Positions 11,165-23,115 of a DNA stretch of 64,000 nt are shown in pieces. Under the pieces are notes generated by a model. That model made no database searches and was not told where the DNA came from. It worked only from the letters and a program-made list of their open reading frames with translations. This DNA comes from Cladorhizidae sp. MBARI D1340-BT2 (Eukaryota; Porifera; Demospongiae; Poecilosclerida; Cladorhizidae): the NCBI GenBank assembly GCA_028752905.1, contig JAQNBH010000015.1:30373988-30437987 (forward strand). Direction: 5' to 3'. The number at the start of each line of letters is the position of its first letter. Position 1 is the stretch's first letter. Made by a program: the position numbers and the translations under genes.

Positions 11165-13160
11165 ATTCCAGTATCCACAATTGCTTAATGTATAACACTT
11201 GAGGGTTGAGAGAGGGGCTTACTATCATACTTTAGCTCCATCTAGCAAGATAATCTGTCTAGCTACACATAAGCCGTTCAAGCTCAAAATCATGTCTATA
11301 TTATTATTTTTGATAGATAGCATTGGAATTATCCACCATCGACAAACTTCCTTAGGTTCAGGTAATGCTTTTACACTCCATTTGTTTTCCTATTCCAGAC
11401 AGTCACATGAGGAAAGCAGTCGGGAGGTAATGGTCGTCCCTCTGCCCCAGCATTTTGCCTATCCATTCAAGTACCATCAAATGGACATGGAGTGGCAGTG
11501 AAGTACTTGACAAACTTATGGCCTGAAGCATGTGGAATCAAATGGTGTCAAACTTGGTGGTGCTGTAGTGTCCTTTAAAAACCCTTAGAAATTCAGACAG
11601 ATCATCTCTGATGGCAACTACTGCTGTTCTGTACCATATCTTCCATCATCTCACTCTATTGAAGGAATAGCACATGCCAGTATGAAAAACTACTGTGACA
11701 CATTTGAGCAGAATTGGAGAATTGATCCATTTCAGAGCATGGAAGACCAAGGTGGAAATTTTTATATTAATACATCTTCTAAATACATCTGTATTCACCA
11801 ACATGGTGTATCATCAAGGATATTTTAAGTCAAGTCCATGTAAAGTGGACATGATTGTGTCAGAGCATTAAGACAGCGAAATTCCATGTACATGAAACAA
11901 ACACGTGACCTTTTGTGGTGGTTAGGTCCATCAATATCTGATAATGTTCGGGCAGCACCTCATGGAATTGCCAGAACTCTTTGTCTGTTGAAATGGACTT
12001 CATTTCAATTAACTGGCCTGACCAAAGCTTTTCCATTATTTTCTGAGGAAGTGGTTCCATAGTCGGTGACAAACTGAAGCCTGGTGTTATTATAGGGTAA
12101 CTTGTGTTTCCAGTTGTGGACAATAACCTTGTGTGGCAGTGGACAACCCTGCTCTTCATCAGAATGAAGATACCAGTTGTGGGTAAGATGATGTCGTATA
12201 TACACAGGGCATTATGTGGAGTCCTAGATATAAGTGGGATGGATGCCAGTGAAGTAGGAGGCTAAGATTTTGAAGCACATGTGCAGGTCAATGGGAAACA
12301 ACCAAGTGGGCATTGAGATTATGTGATTTGATTCCGTATATCCTTTCCCTGCTAGTTACTGTAATAACTGAACCCTCCTTTATATATCTCATAAATATTA
12401 AATGCCACAAGGTTTTATTTGATTGAGACTTGCCTGGGCTCACATTGGATTCCACATTTGCATGAATACTCCAATGAATGTCTACAAATCTATGTCTGAG
12501 TGGGCCAGGATGCTTCGATATACCCTTTTACCAGATACTATTGACTTTAACTTATATCCATGGCTGGTGCTGGCCCAGTAGCTATAATTAAATACAGAAA
12601 TGAATGGCAAGAGTGCCATAGGTATCTAATGAGCATCTGTCATTTAGGAATATAGAATATTCAGTCCAAAGTGAAGCCATTACTCTCACATCAATTTGTG
12701 CATGTATAGGCCTTCACAGGATCTAAATCCTGATGTCTAAGGTCATAACTAGGTGATCCTCTAGTCGTTATTCTACATTTAACATGACATTACCGATTAC
12801 AAACCATGTCCATGCCATTTTCCTCTTTGGGCTGTTACACCATTCCACTATTGTTTTCTCCATTCCATACCAACTCTATTGCCATACATTTCAACTAATC
12901 TCACAAGCACACTTTATTATGCGAAATATTATTAAACACAATGTAGATAATTAACAATAGATTTAAAAAATCAAAGAATTGAGTTGATATACTAATTTGT
13001 TGCATTTTAGACTGTGTACAATTATTATTACACATTGTGCAAGTAGGAATGAAATTTCTATTTTCTTGCCCTTCTAATAATATACAGAATATGTAATTCT
13101 AATGAACTTTTGGGTGTTATATTATATATCATTTAATATAATATGTCAGAGCTCCACATA
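11165..13160 (+). repeat. Partial arm plus segment V, copy 2, plus 3'-UTR fragment of U
   Basis: Bases 11165-11390 repeat the inner end of the left arm (4805-5010). Bases 11381-12950 repeat segment V. Bases 12950-13140 repeat the inverted 3'-UTR block seen at 7400-7640. The gene that should follow is missing, and the sequence jumps straight to the right arm. This copy has therefore lost the IL-17-like gene by deletion. Confidence 0.7.
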
Positions 13161-13162
13161 AC

Positions 13163-13830
13163 CTGAACCTAAGCAAGTTTCTCGAAGGTAGATGACGTCA
13201 ATGCTAGCTATCGATGAAGTCCATAAAAAATAATAGACACTTATCATTGATTTTGAAGTCGATCAGTTTATGTGTAGCTAGCTAGATTATCTAGCAAATA
13301 GAGCTAAAGTATGTTAGTAAGCCTCTTTCTCTCCACTTAAATATTATACATTAGGTCTATTGAGATACAAAGATTAGTAATTTAAATTTACACACACACA
13401 CACACACACAAGCTTCTCGTAATAGTATATTATGGATCATAGAGATTCAGCTACAACATATTCCAGAGGATAACTGAGAGCTTAAACATTTCTACACCAC
13501 AAAAGCTTGTCTATAGCTTATAGAACTGAGTGTGCTTGCAAAGAAACAGCAATACAGTAAAAAAATTACTAGAATGGTAGTAACTAACAAGTAACAGATC
13601 AATGTGACTTCAGACTTTAGCTAGTGTTGATGTGGTATTTTGAATAGCACATAGGCAACTTAGTGCATATTAGTGTTACACCCATTCTTCAGTCAGAAAA
13701 ACTAATCATTTGTATCCAGATCAGAATGGTAACAAACACAATCTTCTTCTTGCCTCCTGCTCTTCTAAGAAGCAGATCTAACCTCAGAAGGTATGATAAT
13801 CTAGTTGTTTAATGTTACAACTGAGAGTTC
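13163..13830 (-). repeat. Right arm of the long imperfect inverted repeat
   Basis: This is the reverse-complement partner of 4263-4996. It contains a (CA)n run at about 13390-13410 where the left arm has a GT-rich stretch. Homology weakens beyond about 13830, so the outer boundary is approximate. I could not identify a target-site duplication. Confidence 0.75.
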
Positions 13831-14921
13831 CTAGTGTGCTTGATTAAACTGCTAGTACAATGTATTTTGAAGTGTTTTATTGGTTGACGAATTAAGTGAA
13901 AACTTCTCAGATGTGTTCTGCAGCAAGATACAGGCCTTAATAGAAGTACAATTAATCATTGATTATTTTGATTGGACAAACAAATATTTATATAATTATG
14001 TATAATTATATATAGATACAACTAATGTGGACAGCTCGTTTAATTTATTCTTGTCATGCACGTGTCGTGTGAGATGAAATACCACCGCTAGATTCTTCTA
14101 TTGTACGATGCCTCAGGAGTGAAGTTTGTATATATCACCAGGATTTCTCATCATGGTCGAGTTGTTTTAGTGAGTTCTAGACTAGTGCCAATCAATTAAT
14201 GGAGCGCTATATAATATGTTCTCCACAATTTCTGCCCGCTAATCGGTGAAGTGACATGTGCGAATTCATGCCTTGGAATAACACAATTCACTCGGAGTTA
14301 ATTGAGTGGGTGCATTTCTTTCTGTGCTGTTTGGAAGCAGTTGGTTTGTGGAAACAGGCAGAAAATCATTCAGTCTGGATCTCTCGGCAGGTTTGGAGTC
14401 TGTCTCAGAATTTAGATTCTATGAGTACATAGTGGGTGATGCATAATATTGTAAGGGTGGATGTATTGTTATGCCTTATGAATGGTGGTTGGTACCCATA
14501 GGTTGTTATCTGGTGGGCTGGCGGTTGGTATAAGCCACCCACAAATGACCCTTTGTTAAGAATTGAGCTACAGGTTGTTGTGTGGCAACTTCTCCCCAAT
14601 CATCAGTTGTAGTACTCTGCTTGTGCATGAAGTCTTGTGGAAAGTAGTGTTGACAAATCTTCACTCAAAGATGCCCAGTTTGCACTCAAGGAGATTAATT
14701 GATGCTTGCTGATTTTTTATCAACCACATTCTGCTAGCGACTAAACTACAGATTGTGAATATGTTTATAATAATTTATGTTCTTTCTCTTATTACTGCAA
14801 TATTGGATAAATAGTGATACAGATTATGTAACACTTACATACCAAGTTGTAGCCATGCACTGATAAATCTTCAGGTAAAATATGGTGGCTCATAAATAAA
14901 CTGTACATAATTATGTTATAC
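13831..14921. other. Stretch without a recognisable gene
   Basis: I see no domain, repeat partner or credible exon here. A 64-codon minus frame at 14405-14599 lacks any recognisable motif. Confidence 0.35.
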
Positions 14922-15640
14922 TTATCTGTAATACATAATTATCTGTAATAGCATTATCTTTTTTGATTGTGACCAGGTGCAGTTGATGGACCAGTAGAAA
15001 GAGATGATGGTCTGCGAGCATGACTCCAAGAGCTTATTGTCGGGCTCTGTCCCCATCCATATCCTTGTCCACGACATGGTCAATGGATCCGTCCACGGCC
15101 ACATCTTGGCATTGAATGCAAAGTTGGAATAGGAATTGGAAGAGAGGTAGGTCGTAGAGGAGGAGAGTACAATAGGAGAAGAAGCTGGTGGAGATTGCGG
15201 AGAGTAAGCTAAATCAGTAGGGCCTACAGTATCCAAGTCTGAGGCAGAACCTGTCACAGAGACATACCATATATTATTGCCATAGCCAGCTTGTTAGCTA
15301 ACAATAATATTTATCTAGCTTTAGAGCTAGGTATAATGTTCAAGCTATCAACAATGCTCTACTTTGTATATCCTTACTTAGCCAATGACATTTATTCCAA
15401 TGTTCTAGCTATCTATATCTACTGTACTTACCTTGTTACTGATCCCCTTCTGAATCACCAGTCTAACTCGACAGAATCTCAACTGCTCTCCTGAGATCTG
15501 TCATGTCCTCAGGGAGCACAGCGTCATCTCCGAGGTATTCCTGTATCCCTGTAACTTCTTGGTCACTGCGTTCACCGTCCAAGACAGCGAAATCGTCGTC
15601 GAATAGCAGCTTTGTCTCGGTCGAATCGTAATGACATTTT
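14922..15640 (-). other. Possible minus-strand exons of an acidic protein (unrecognised)
   Basis: On the minus strand there is an acidic frame around 15440-15620, rich in Asp and Glu (for example F-D-D-D-F and Y-L-G-D-D-A-V). A GTAAG donor follows near 15431. About 180 bases on comes a C-A-G acceptor (near 15251) that opens a Ser/Pro-rich frame of about 100 codons to 14922. GC content is higher than in the neighbours. However, the acidic frame contains stops before the donor and no convincing start, so this may be a decayed gene. Acidic N-termini like this occur in some transposases, but no catalytic block follows. I do not recognise the family. Confidence 0.25.
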
Positions 15641-16001
15641 CTTCCAGTTTTGCAAGTTTGACCTTTGACCTCGCATTTACCTAGTTACCTACGATTAAAA
15701 TGTTCCTTATTTGTAGAACAACCCTTTGCACGTATTTTGGCAAAATATTGAACCGAATGCGGTCGATTTATTATGATTTTTTTGGGTGAAGGTCCTCGGT
15801 TTTGCGCTTGTAAGGTGCTTAGGGCGGTGAGAGTGTTAAGCAAGACCCTCTCTAGCAGCCAATGCAGCTTATTCTACAACACGATTCTAAAATTGCGAGA
15901 GTCACTATTCAGAGGCTGAAACCGATGTTAAACTTCTGAGTTAACACACAGCGATAGAAACTGCTCGAAACAACCTCACCATCCCTGTGATTTTTCTGCA
16001 A

Positions 16002-16560
16002 CTACCAGCAATACTCCTCATAGAGAATCCTAATGTTCATGGCAGTGGGTGTGTATTTCCTATATGGGATTTTTCCTCGGCTGTAATGGCTGGAGACTGT
16101 CGCCAAGCTATTAATGTGTTTCTTGACAAGCTTCTTTCCTTCGTCACTTATCATGAAAGCTGTGGGTCCTTTGACCCTCTTTTCCTCTTCCACATCACTT
16201 GTAATACCTGCTTTAGATAATACAATGCGCGCACTCACTTCTCAGATATACCATGTATTCCAAAAAATGCTTTTCGGCACACTTCAAACACCTGTTGTTC
16301 GCAGTGTATTTTGGAAGTAAAATGATGCAAGTTTCTAGAAGGCCTGCCTTTCACTTGTGAATGTTTCACCTCCTGTGAAGTTACAAGTTTGCTTATGTAC
16401 TCGTTTTATCTATTAAAGTCACCTACTTTCCAAAATTCATCAGATAAAACTTGTACTATCTCCATTCCAATCTTATCAAATTACACTTTTCGCCGATCTT
16501 CGAGAAGGAACTTCCTTCTTCGAGTAGCAGCTGACATAGGTCTTACAAAGATTACATTTC
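16002..16560 (-). pseudogene. Relic of an uncharacterised transposon-associated protein
   Basis: On the minus strand the conceptual translation, interrupted by stops, runs through a block with F-W-K-V-G-D (near 16440), a C-R-K-A-F-F-G-I-H-G-I-S-E-K block (near 16270) and an uninterrupted 78-codon stretch (16002-16238) ending H-I-N-S-L, S-H-Y-S-R and N-I-R-I-L-Y-E-E-Y. From memory, this order (VCK-x-x-F, then HI-x-S, then SHYSR, then Lni-x-x-MY) belongs to a protein family found in many copies in arthropod, cnidarian and sponge genomes, with no assigned transposon superfamily that I can name with confidence. The 5' and 3' parts are missing. Confidence 0.45.
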
Positions 16561-16769
16561 ATTTTGGCAACCACACATTTCCACTGGTACAATTGCTTCC
16601 GAGATAATCCAGAGTGATGAAGCTGGTTATCACTATCCGACGAACTAATTTTGGATTAGTCAAAACCAAAATAAACGATAAACCCAACAGCAACACAACA
16701 AGCAAAGGTTGGCTTAGTGACTGAGCAGTTAATACCACAAGAAAGAGCATTAAATGATAAGAGAATTTT

Positions 16770-17730
16770 TCACCGTAGAACACGGAATTTATGACAAATA
16801 GTCCATAAACCACCATGATGGGTTGTTCCACATTGTCATTATGGAAAAGGAAATTTTCAGCTGTGATCATGGTCACATAGAGTAGCAAGGTCTGGTCCAG
16901 ATGATTGTTGATGTAATGGAAGCTGCATGTATTAGATTAGTCCATCCATTTTGTTGACTAGAATCAGCCAGATTTCAATTATTCTGTTAACCTGTTTTCA
17001 GCTAGATATATTTGTGTTGCATGAATAGAGTAATAGTAGCTATTGACAGGTGGGTTACCTGCCCACTGATTTATCCTATCTCACTTTTTGAAGCCTTTCA
17101 AAGCTATGTTCTTCCCCATGGCTGAAGGCAAATAATGTGTGATAATTATTTGCTCTGGTATCAATCACTAGACATTTCTTTGAGCAAGGAATATCTAGTG
17201 AGACTGTAAACAAAACATACATTATTGAAGACAATACTAGTCTACAAATGACATATCAAATTGTGATTCAACCAGTGGATAACAGCCAGGGCGACTTCTA
17301 TCTGACATCATCCTAGATTTGCTTCATGATAATATTATAGGAACATGCCTCCAGCTGACAATAGGGCCATAGTAACAGATAGGGATAGTGTCACGTCTAG
17401 CGAGTGGTCTAGAAAATTGTCTAGAAGTGTCATACAACACAATTTGGTAGCTAGTACAAATGATTTCATCACTGATGTAATGGTAGGATGGTGAAATGGA
17501 TTTTCAAAAACCTGGCTACAGTCCACAGATGTTTGCTTCCCAAACTGTTGGCTGATGCAATAAATACACCTTTCTTAAAATGCAATTCAATATCTCAAAA
17601 AGAACTATCAGTAATGCATAAATGCAATCGTTCATGAAGAGTATTGGAAAGGTTATGGCAAATGTTTTTAAGCCAGACTGCATCTTAGGAATACGACAAG
17701 TTGATCATTAGAGCACACATTTTCTCATTG
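16770..17730 (-). repeat. Repeat unit U, inverted fragment
   Basis: This matches the reverse complement of about 860-1800 of copy A, including the CCACCATGATGGGTT block (near 16815) and the block encoding the H-P-T-I-T-S and L-A-T motifs (17335-17526). It ends where a forward copy of U begins near 17770, so the two fragments face away from each other. Confidence 0.7.
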
Positions 17731-17769
17731 CCTTGAATACTTCTTGATATTTCTGTGAGATAGATGAAT

Positions 17770-19343
17770 TGATCATCAGTGCTCCTGCCTTTTCTGTTGT
17801 CTGACTATTGTTTGAGGTGATTTGCACAGCTTAAGCAGTAGCTCCATCCACTTTAGAATAACCATTTCCATAGGGATAGAGAGGAGAGAGTTGGGATTGT
17901 AGCATTTGGAGTTACAATTTGATTTCTTTTTGTGGATAGCTAGAATATTGTGTCTCTTCCAGGATGCAGAGAATGTTACTGGTTCAGGCAATGAGAAATT
18001 CAGACCAGGAGGCAGTTCTTAAGGAAATAACCGGCATTGTGATGACTTGCTCAGCATGAATGTTGTTCGGACCAGGAATCTTTCATGCTGCTAGAGTTTT
18101 TTTAATTGCTCTTTATATCTTGGAAGGTGATACTTCAGTGGTAAGACACTATTTCAGAAGGGAGAATGCTACTTTTCCTGCTGTTGATTTTGTGAGAGAA
18201 GACTCTATATATGGGTGTGGGGTTTTGTCATTCTTGATTAGGGTCCAGGAAACCAGGTCAGCAGTGATGTGGCCAAGTTTCTGGTTTGCTGTTTATAGAT
18301 TCTGGTGGATGATTAACTCCCAAGTTATTTGTTTTGAAAGGATGAGGTTGATTTATTTCAAATCTTCTAACTAAAGGATTTTCCTCTCAGTGTAATTCTA
18401 ATGGGGATGCTTCTTACTCATTGGAGGCATAGGTGAAAACTTCATTAATTAAACTGGCCACTCCCATGATCCCAATCGAGTATGCACAGAATGGGAGCCA
18501 TAGGGAATGCAAGTCATGGATACATCACTTATTCTGTTACAAAAAGTAAGTTATGCATTCTCAGTGGATGGAAGGTGTGGAAAATGGAGTGATATCTATT
18601 GCAATGTTGTTTCTGCTATTTGCCTTACTGAGGCCCCATCGACCGTTTGGAAGTTTTATCTCTTATCTCAGAGAGATGGTGTTGGGAAGAGGTTAGATTA
18701 CCTTCAATGAGGAGCTGTCTGTACTTGGAGGGTTAAAAATGATGTATCCCTTGTCTAGATGGTGCCATGTTTTCTGTCACCTCTCCACCAGCCTGGATCA
18801 GGATTTATATCAGTGACCCAATGAACTTAGGGGCATGCCAACCTTGCACTTTGACGATATGACATTGCAGAATAATGGTGGGGCTTAATATTTTAAATAT
18901 TGGGCAGCCAAAAATGGTTGACTTAACATAATATGGATATGCCATGGGATTCATTCCTGTGAATGAAGCAAGGGAAGCTGTCCCTTCTTGCTTCAAAGAG
19001 CTAAGTATCTCAAGTAGAATCACAATTGGCTGTATATATATAATTATGATGGATTGCTTCTCGTTTTCAGGGTTATGGAGAGTTGCAGAATAATTAAGAT
19101 GGTTGGCTGGTGGAGATTAATCTTGTCATTGGTTAGGGTAGTATTAAAGTAAGACAAAGCAGAAGATCAACTGAGCTGTTTTGTAGGAAATCTTTAAAAA
19201 AAATGTAATGAAATTAGGATTCATAGTGGAATTCAATTGACCATGAGGGAGTTGCATAAGGCATAGTAGCTACAACTCACTGGCCCATCAGGAACATTAC
19301 AAGGATTGATTTAAGTGGAGATCAGTTGAAGATCTATAGTGCA
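17770..19343 (+). repeat. Repeat unit U, fourth copy, left part
   Basis: Forward homology runs from the block upstream of copy A (compare 17880-17950 with 22730-22800 and the inverted 11040-11110) through 18290-18400 (window bases 1-110) to the block ending GATCAGTTGAA near 19330. The unit then breaks at the insertion of the DDE transposon at 19344 and resumes at 21703. Confidence 0.75.
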
Positions 19344-21702
19344 CAGGGCATCTACTTCCAAGAATGTCAAAAATGGCAATTGCTTTATGAACAATGTTTA
19401 GAAGAAAACTATTATTACCATATTAATGTACACTAGGGCACACATTCATAAAAAATGGATGTTACCATGGAATGACCTTTGAACCAAAATGGCTGCATTT
19501 TTGTAGATAACAAATTTTCATATGTATGTACCTCCATACAACTTGACATTATTATCTTTTTTCTCTTTTTCTCATAGGTTTGTTGAAGGTAGAAAAAGTT
19601 ACGTGATGACTTAATTTTTTTGGCTGACTTAATATATTAGAGAATTGATTTATCAATTATTACTATTTATGAAAAAATGTATGTGTATATTCAATATTTT
19701 TTAATTTAAATTTCGTATTTGGTATACATAATTCTTAAAGATAAGAAAACAAAGTTACGTGAAGAAATGAGAAAAAAGTGCAATATTGTGATTTACACAT
19801 TTTCGGAAAAATATTACTTCATTTCGGAAATAATCGAACTTCTTGTTTGTAGATTTTTACACGAGTTTCCATCTCTGATCCACTTCTAGATAAGCAAACA
19901 TGTATTCTCTGGCCTTTCTGAAATATTTCTGAATATTTTCAGTAGTTATCGAAACCAAACCTTTGGGTATATCACATAAACTATGGAGTGTGTATTTACA
20001 GTATGCTTTTGTATATTGTTTGGATTGAGCCCACATACGTTCGATTGGGTTAAATTCACAATGATATTTGGGTAAAAAGAATCCCACATGTCCTATAAAT
20101 TCAAGGAAGATCTCAACTTTGGACTTCTGTTGTTTTTTTAATCTGGGAAAAATGCTATATTCATTTCAGCAGGAGCCATCACATTTGTGTTTACACCTCT
20201 TTCTGTAAGAACTTGCCTCGTTCCTTTCTGAACACCTATATTAAAATTCATTGCCTGAGGCTTCCTAAATCTCTCATGATTCTTTGTTTATCCCCTGGAT
20301 TGACGTTCATATAGTTAACATCTAAGGCATCTTCTGGTACACAAGTGTGACAACTTGAATGGTCAAAGACCCCAAAACACTGCCATCCCTCACTTTTGTA
20401 ATCAGCTATTTTGACTGCCAACTCCATTTGCTTCATGAACTTCTGACTAGTCCAGTACCCTTCCTTGTCTCCACCATATTCTAGAAACTGACGAGCCTGA
20501 AAGGCAATAATTATTGGGTCATGTTTCTTTGCCTCCTGATACTGCTCATATGTTAGCCTTCTCTTTCCTCCACAAAATCGGAAACCATAATTCCTGCTCC
20601 TTTACTTTTACTTCAATACATGGGTATTCTTACCTCCCCCAAAAGTAGGCTGATCTTCATTTACATGATGTATGGATTCATCATGCATGAAAACAACTCT
20701 CTTACCAAGCACACCTGGTGAGGGACCTTCCAGATCCGATGGAAGGACAGATCTTGCTTCATCAGTAGGAGCATTGGATCTGTTGATGAAACCTAGGCCT
20801 GCCATTTTACAAAGAAACTTGCCACGGTACTGGACTACATCATCCCTCTCATAGCCATCCACAAAAGTTCCTTTGTGAGATTCTACGGCGGAGAAACCCA
20901 GCTTATGCAGCCAGCAGCATGCAGTCTCAACAGAGACTCGATGAGGAAAACCAGGTGTGGGGGTTGAATTTGGCAACAGTTTCTCATTGATCCATTGGCA
21001 GAAACTTGCTGTTGTGAGGTTAGGACACCCCTTGATGACAGTATGTGACCTCACATAGTCAGTTGCTTTCCTGTTAAGCTCCTCTTCTCTCCAAAGTATT
21101 CCAATTCTCTGGTACTTTCCTTGTCTGCTCTCAGGTAATTAACAATCAATCTCCATAAACCTTTTCATCCACTCTAACAGTTCTATCTGACTTTATAATC
21201 ATAATGCTATTTAACTCTGCAGCTTCTGTTTCACCCTTTCCCAGAAGGTTCTTCAGCTGGCACACAAGAAAAATACCAAGAAAAACAAGATTATCTCAAG
21301 AACCCATTCGTCACAAAAACATTCTCTCTGATGGTAACTGTCTGAGAGCACACTTGAGTCTAAATCAAAAGTTAGGTCTACAGACTCATCATCATCATCA
21401 GGAGCAGGTATAGCGGCAAACAAGTCCGCAGGTTGGAGTGTTTCAGGTGAAAAAGCCGGCTCTTCTTGCCGCTCCGGAAACGCGAGCAAGCTTCTCTCTA
21501 CCACGAGTCAATGCCTTCTGGGGCTGAATCCTCCTTTTGCTCTTTGGTGGCATAACTAACGAGAAATAGGGCTACGAACTACACAAAACAACTCGGTCAA
21601 GACTAAAACTCTTCTCCACTTTCCCGCAAATGGGCGTGTCAGAATTGTCCGTAGTACCTGCATGAAACCGTAGTTCTTCGGAGATAAGAGAATGATGCCC
21701 TG
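19344..21702 (-). mobile_element. DDE-type DNA transposon inserted in unit U
   Basis: The ends carry an inverted repeat beginning CAGGGCATC (19344-19352) and GATGCCCTG (21694-21702). Flanking sequence on both sides belongs to repeat unit U, which is continuous in copies A and B near position 660, so the inserted segment is well delimited. No clear target-site duplication was found. The interior holds a decayed minus-strand transposase (19857-21560). Confidence 0.6.
19857..21560 (-). pseudogene. DDE superfamily endonuclease (transposase), decayed
   Basis: The minus-strand order is as follows. A start reading M-P-P-K-S-K-R near 21555 is followed by an acidic linker (21253-21504). The 20608-21054 block has V-S-V-E-T-A, W-L-H-K-L-G-F and D-G-Y-E-R-D-D-V-V-Q-Y-R, then the first catalytic region V-F-M-H-D-E-S. 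The second Asp region F-D-H-S-S-C-H with a following D-A-L is at 20248-20436. The last region, F-L-P-K-Y-H-C-E-F-N-P-I-E-R-M-W with the third catalytic Glu, is at 19857-20087. This is the order of a widespread animal and fungal DDE endonuclease family of IS630/Tc1-like type; the exact superfamily is uncertain. Frame changes between blocks and a stop after the second Asp region show that the copy is dead. Confidence 0.7.
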
Positions 21703-23115
21703 TTGCTACCATTAGATAACTAAAATTTAAATAAATTCAAAACAAAGAGACACCATGTTAAAATTTCTATCAAAATTGGCCATAATGAGTCAACATATAC
21801 CAATAAAACTCTTCTAAGATCTAATGAGGCATTCTACATAATTATTAGCTAATTAAGATGCACTCATGCACACATGATGGTAAATCCCAATATCATATAT
21901 ATGTATATGTAATCTAAAGGGACATTGTTGTAGCTAGTTGTGACCTTGTTAGGAAATAGTTTTAATGATTGAGTTTGTGCATTACGGTTAGTGCGCTTTT
22001 TGAGAAACTGAAATGCATTCTAAGAAAAGTGTATTACTTGCATGGGCCAACAGTTTGGGAAGAAAATATCTGAGTAATGTATGGTGATCATTAACAGAGC
22101 AAAGAATTATCACACATTGATTTGTCTCCAGCCATTTGAAGGACTTAGCTTCAAAAGTGGGATAGGATAAATCAGTGGGCAGATCCCCCAGCTGGGGTAC
22201 TTGTCAATAGCTACATATTCATACCACTCAAATACATGTTGCTGAAAACAATATAACAGAATCCGTGAAATTTGGCTGATCTATGGTCAACAGTGTCTAT
22301 GCAATAGAGCATACATATATCCATGCTGCTTCCATTTGGTCAACAATTCCCTGGACCAGACTTTGCTACTCTATTTGACCATGAGCCTTTTAATCCGAGC
22401 TGAAAATTTCCTCTTCTAAAAGGACAGTGTGGAACAACTGAGCATGGTGGTTCATAGACTACTTCTCATAACCTTAAACCTTTGGCCTGCCCCTCCATTG
22501 AAGGTAGAGAGTTCTCCCAGCACACATACCGATAGGGAAAATTGTATGATCAACAAAATGAAGTTAGCTTGCTGCTGAAGGGAAGTAGCCAACTAACTGT
22601 CAGGAGCTCTGTTACCATTTTCTGCTTCTGAATTGGTTGGGAAGTATCAGCTTTGATGATAGCAGATATGCAATAGTTCAAGACTAAAGTTTAAAAGAAT
22701 GGCTATATTTCAGAGGAGACAGGTGGGATTGTAGTTTTGGAGTCATAATTTGGTTTATTTTTGTTGATGACAACAACATTGTGTGACTTCAGTGTTGAAG
22801 GGAATCATAATGGTCTTAGGCAATTAGCAATTAGGACCTCGAACCAGTAATCATGGAGAGGAACTGCATGGATAAGTTATTCAAGCATGAATGTTGTTTG
22901 GACGAGAACACTTGCATACTTGGGTTTCTTAATTGCACTTTACAGTTTTTAGAAAATGCCACTTTAGTAGTGATATAATATGCACTATTGATGAATGAAG
23001 GATGCTGCTTCTTCCGAAGTTGACATTTGATTTTGTGAGAGAAGATTCTATTGATATTGTTGATTAGAATCCAGGTAACCAAGTCAGGAGTGTTGTGACA
23101 GAATTTCTTCAGTTT
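21703..23115 (+). repeat. Repeat unit U, fourth copy (right part), then upstream part of copy B
   Basis: Bases 21703-22690 continue the interrupted copy (matching about 665-2050 of copy A) and stop just before where the IL-17-like gene would start. The TATA box and gene are absent. Bases 22700-23115 match the segment upstream of window base 1 as seen in the inverted copy (10740-11110), and lead without a break into copy B. Two U units are therefore arranged head to tail, the first without its gene. Confidence 0.7.
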
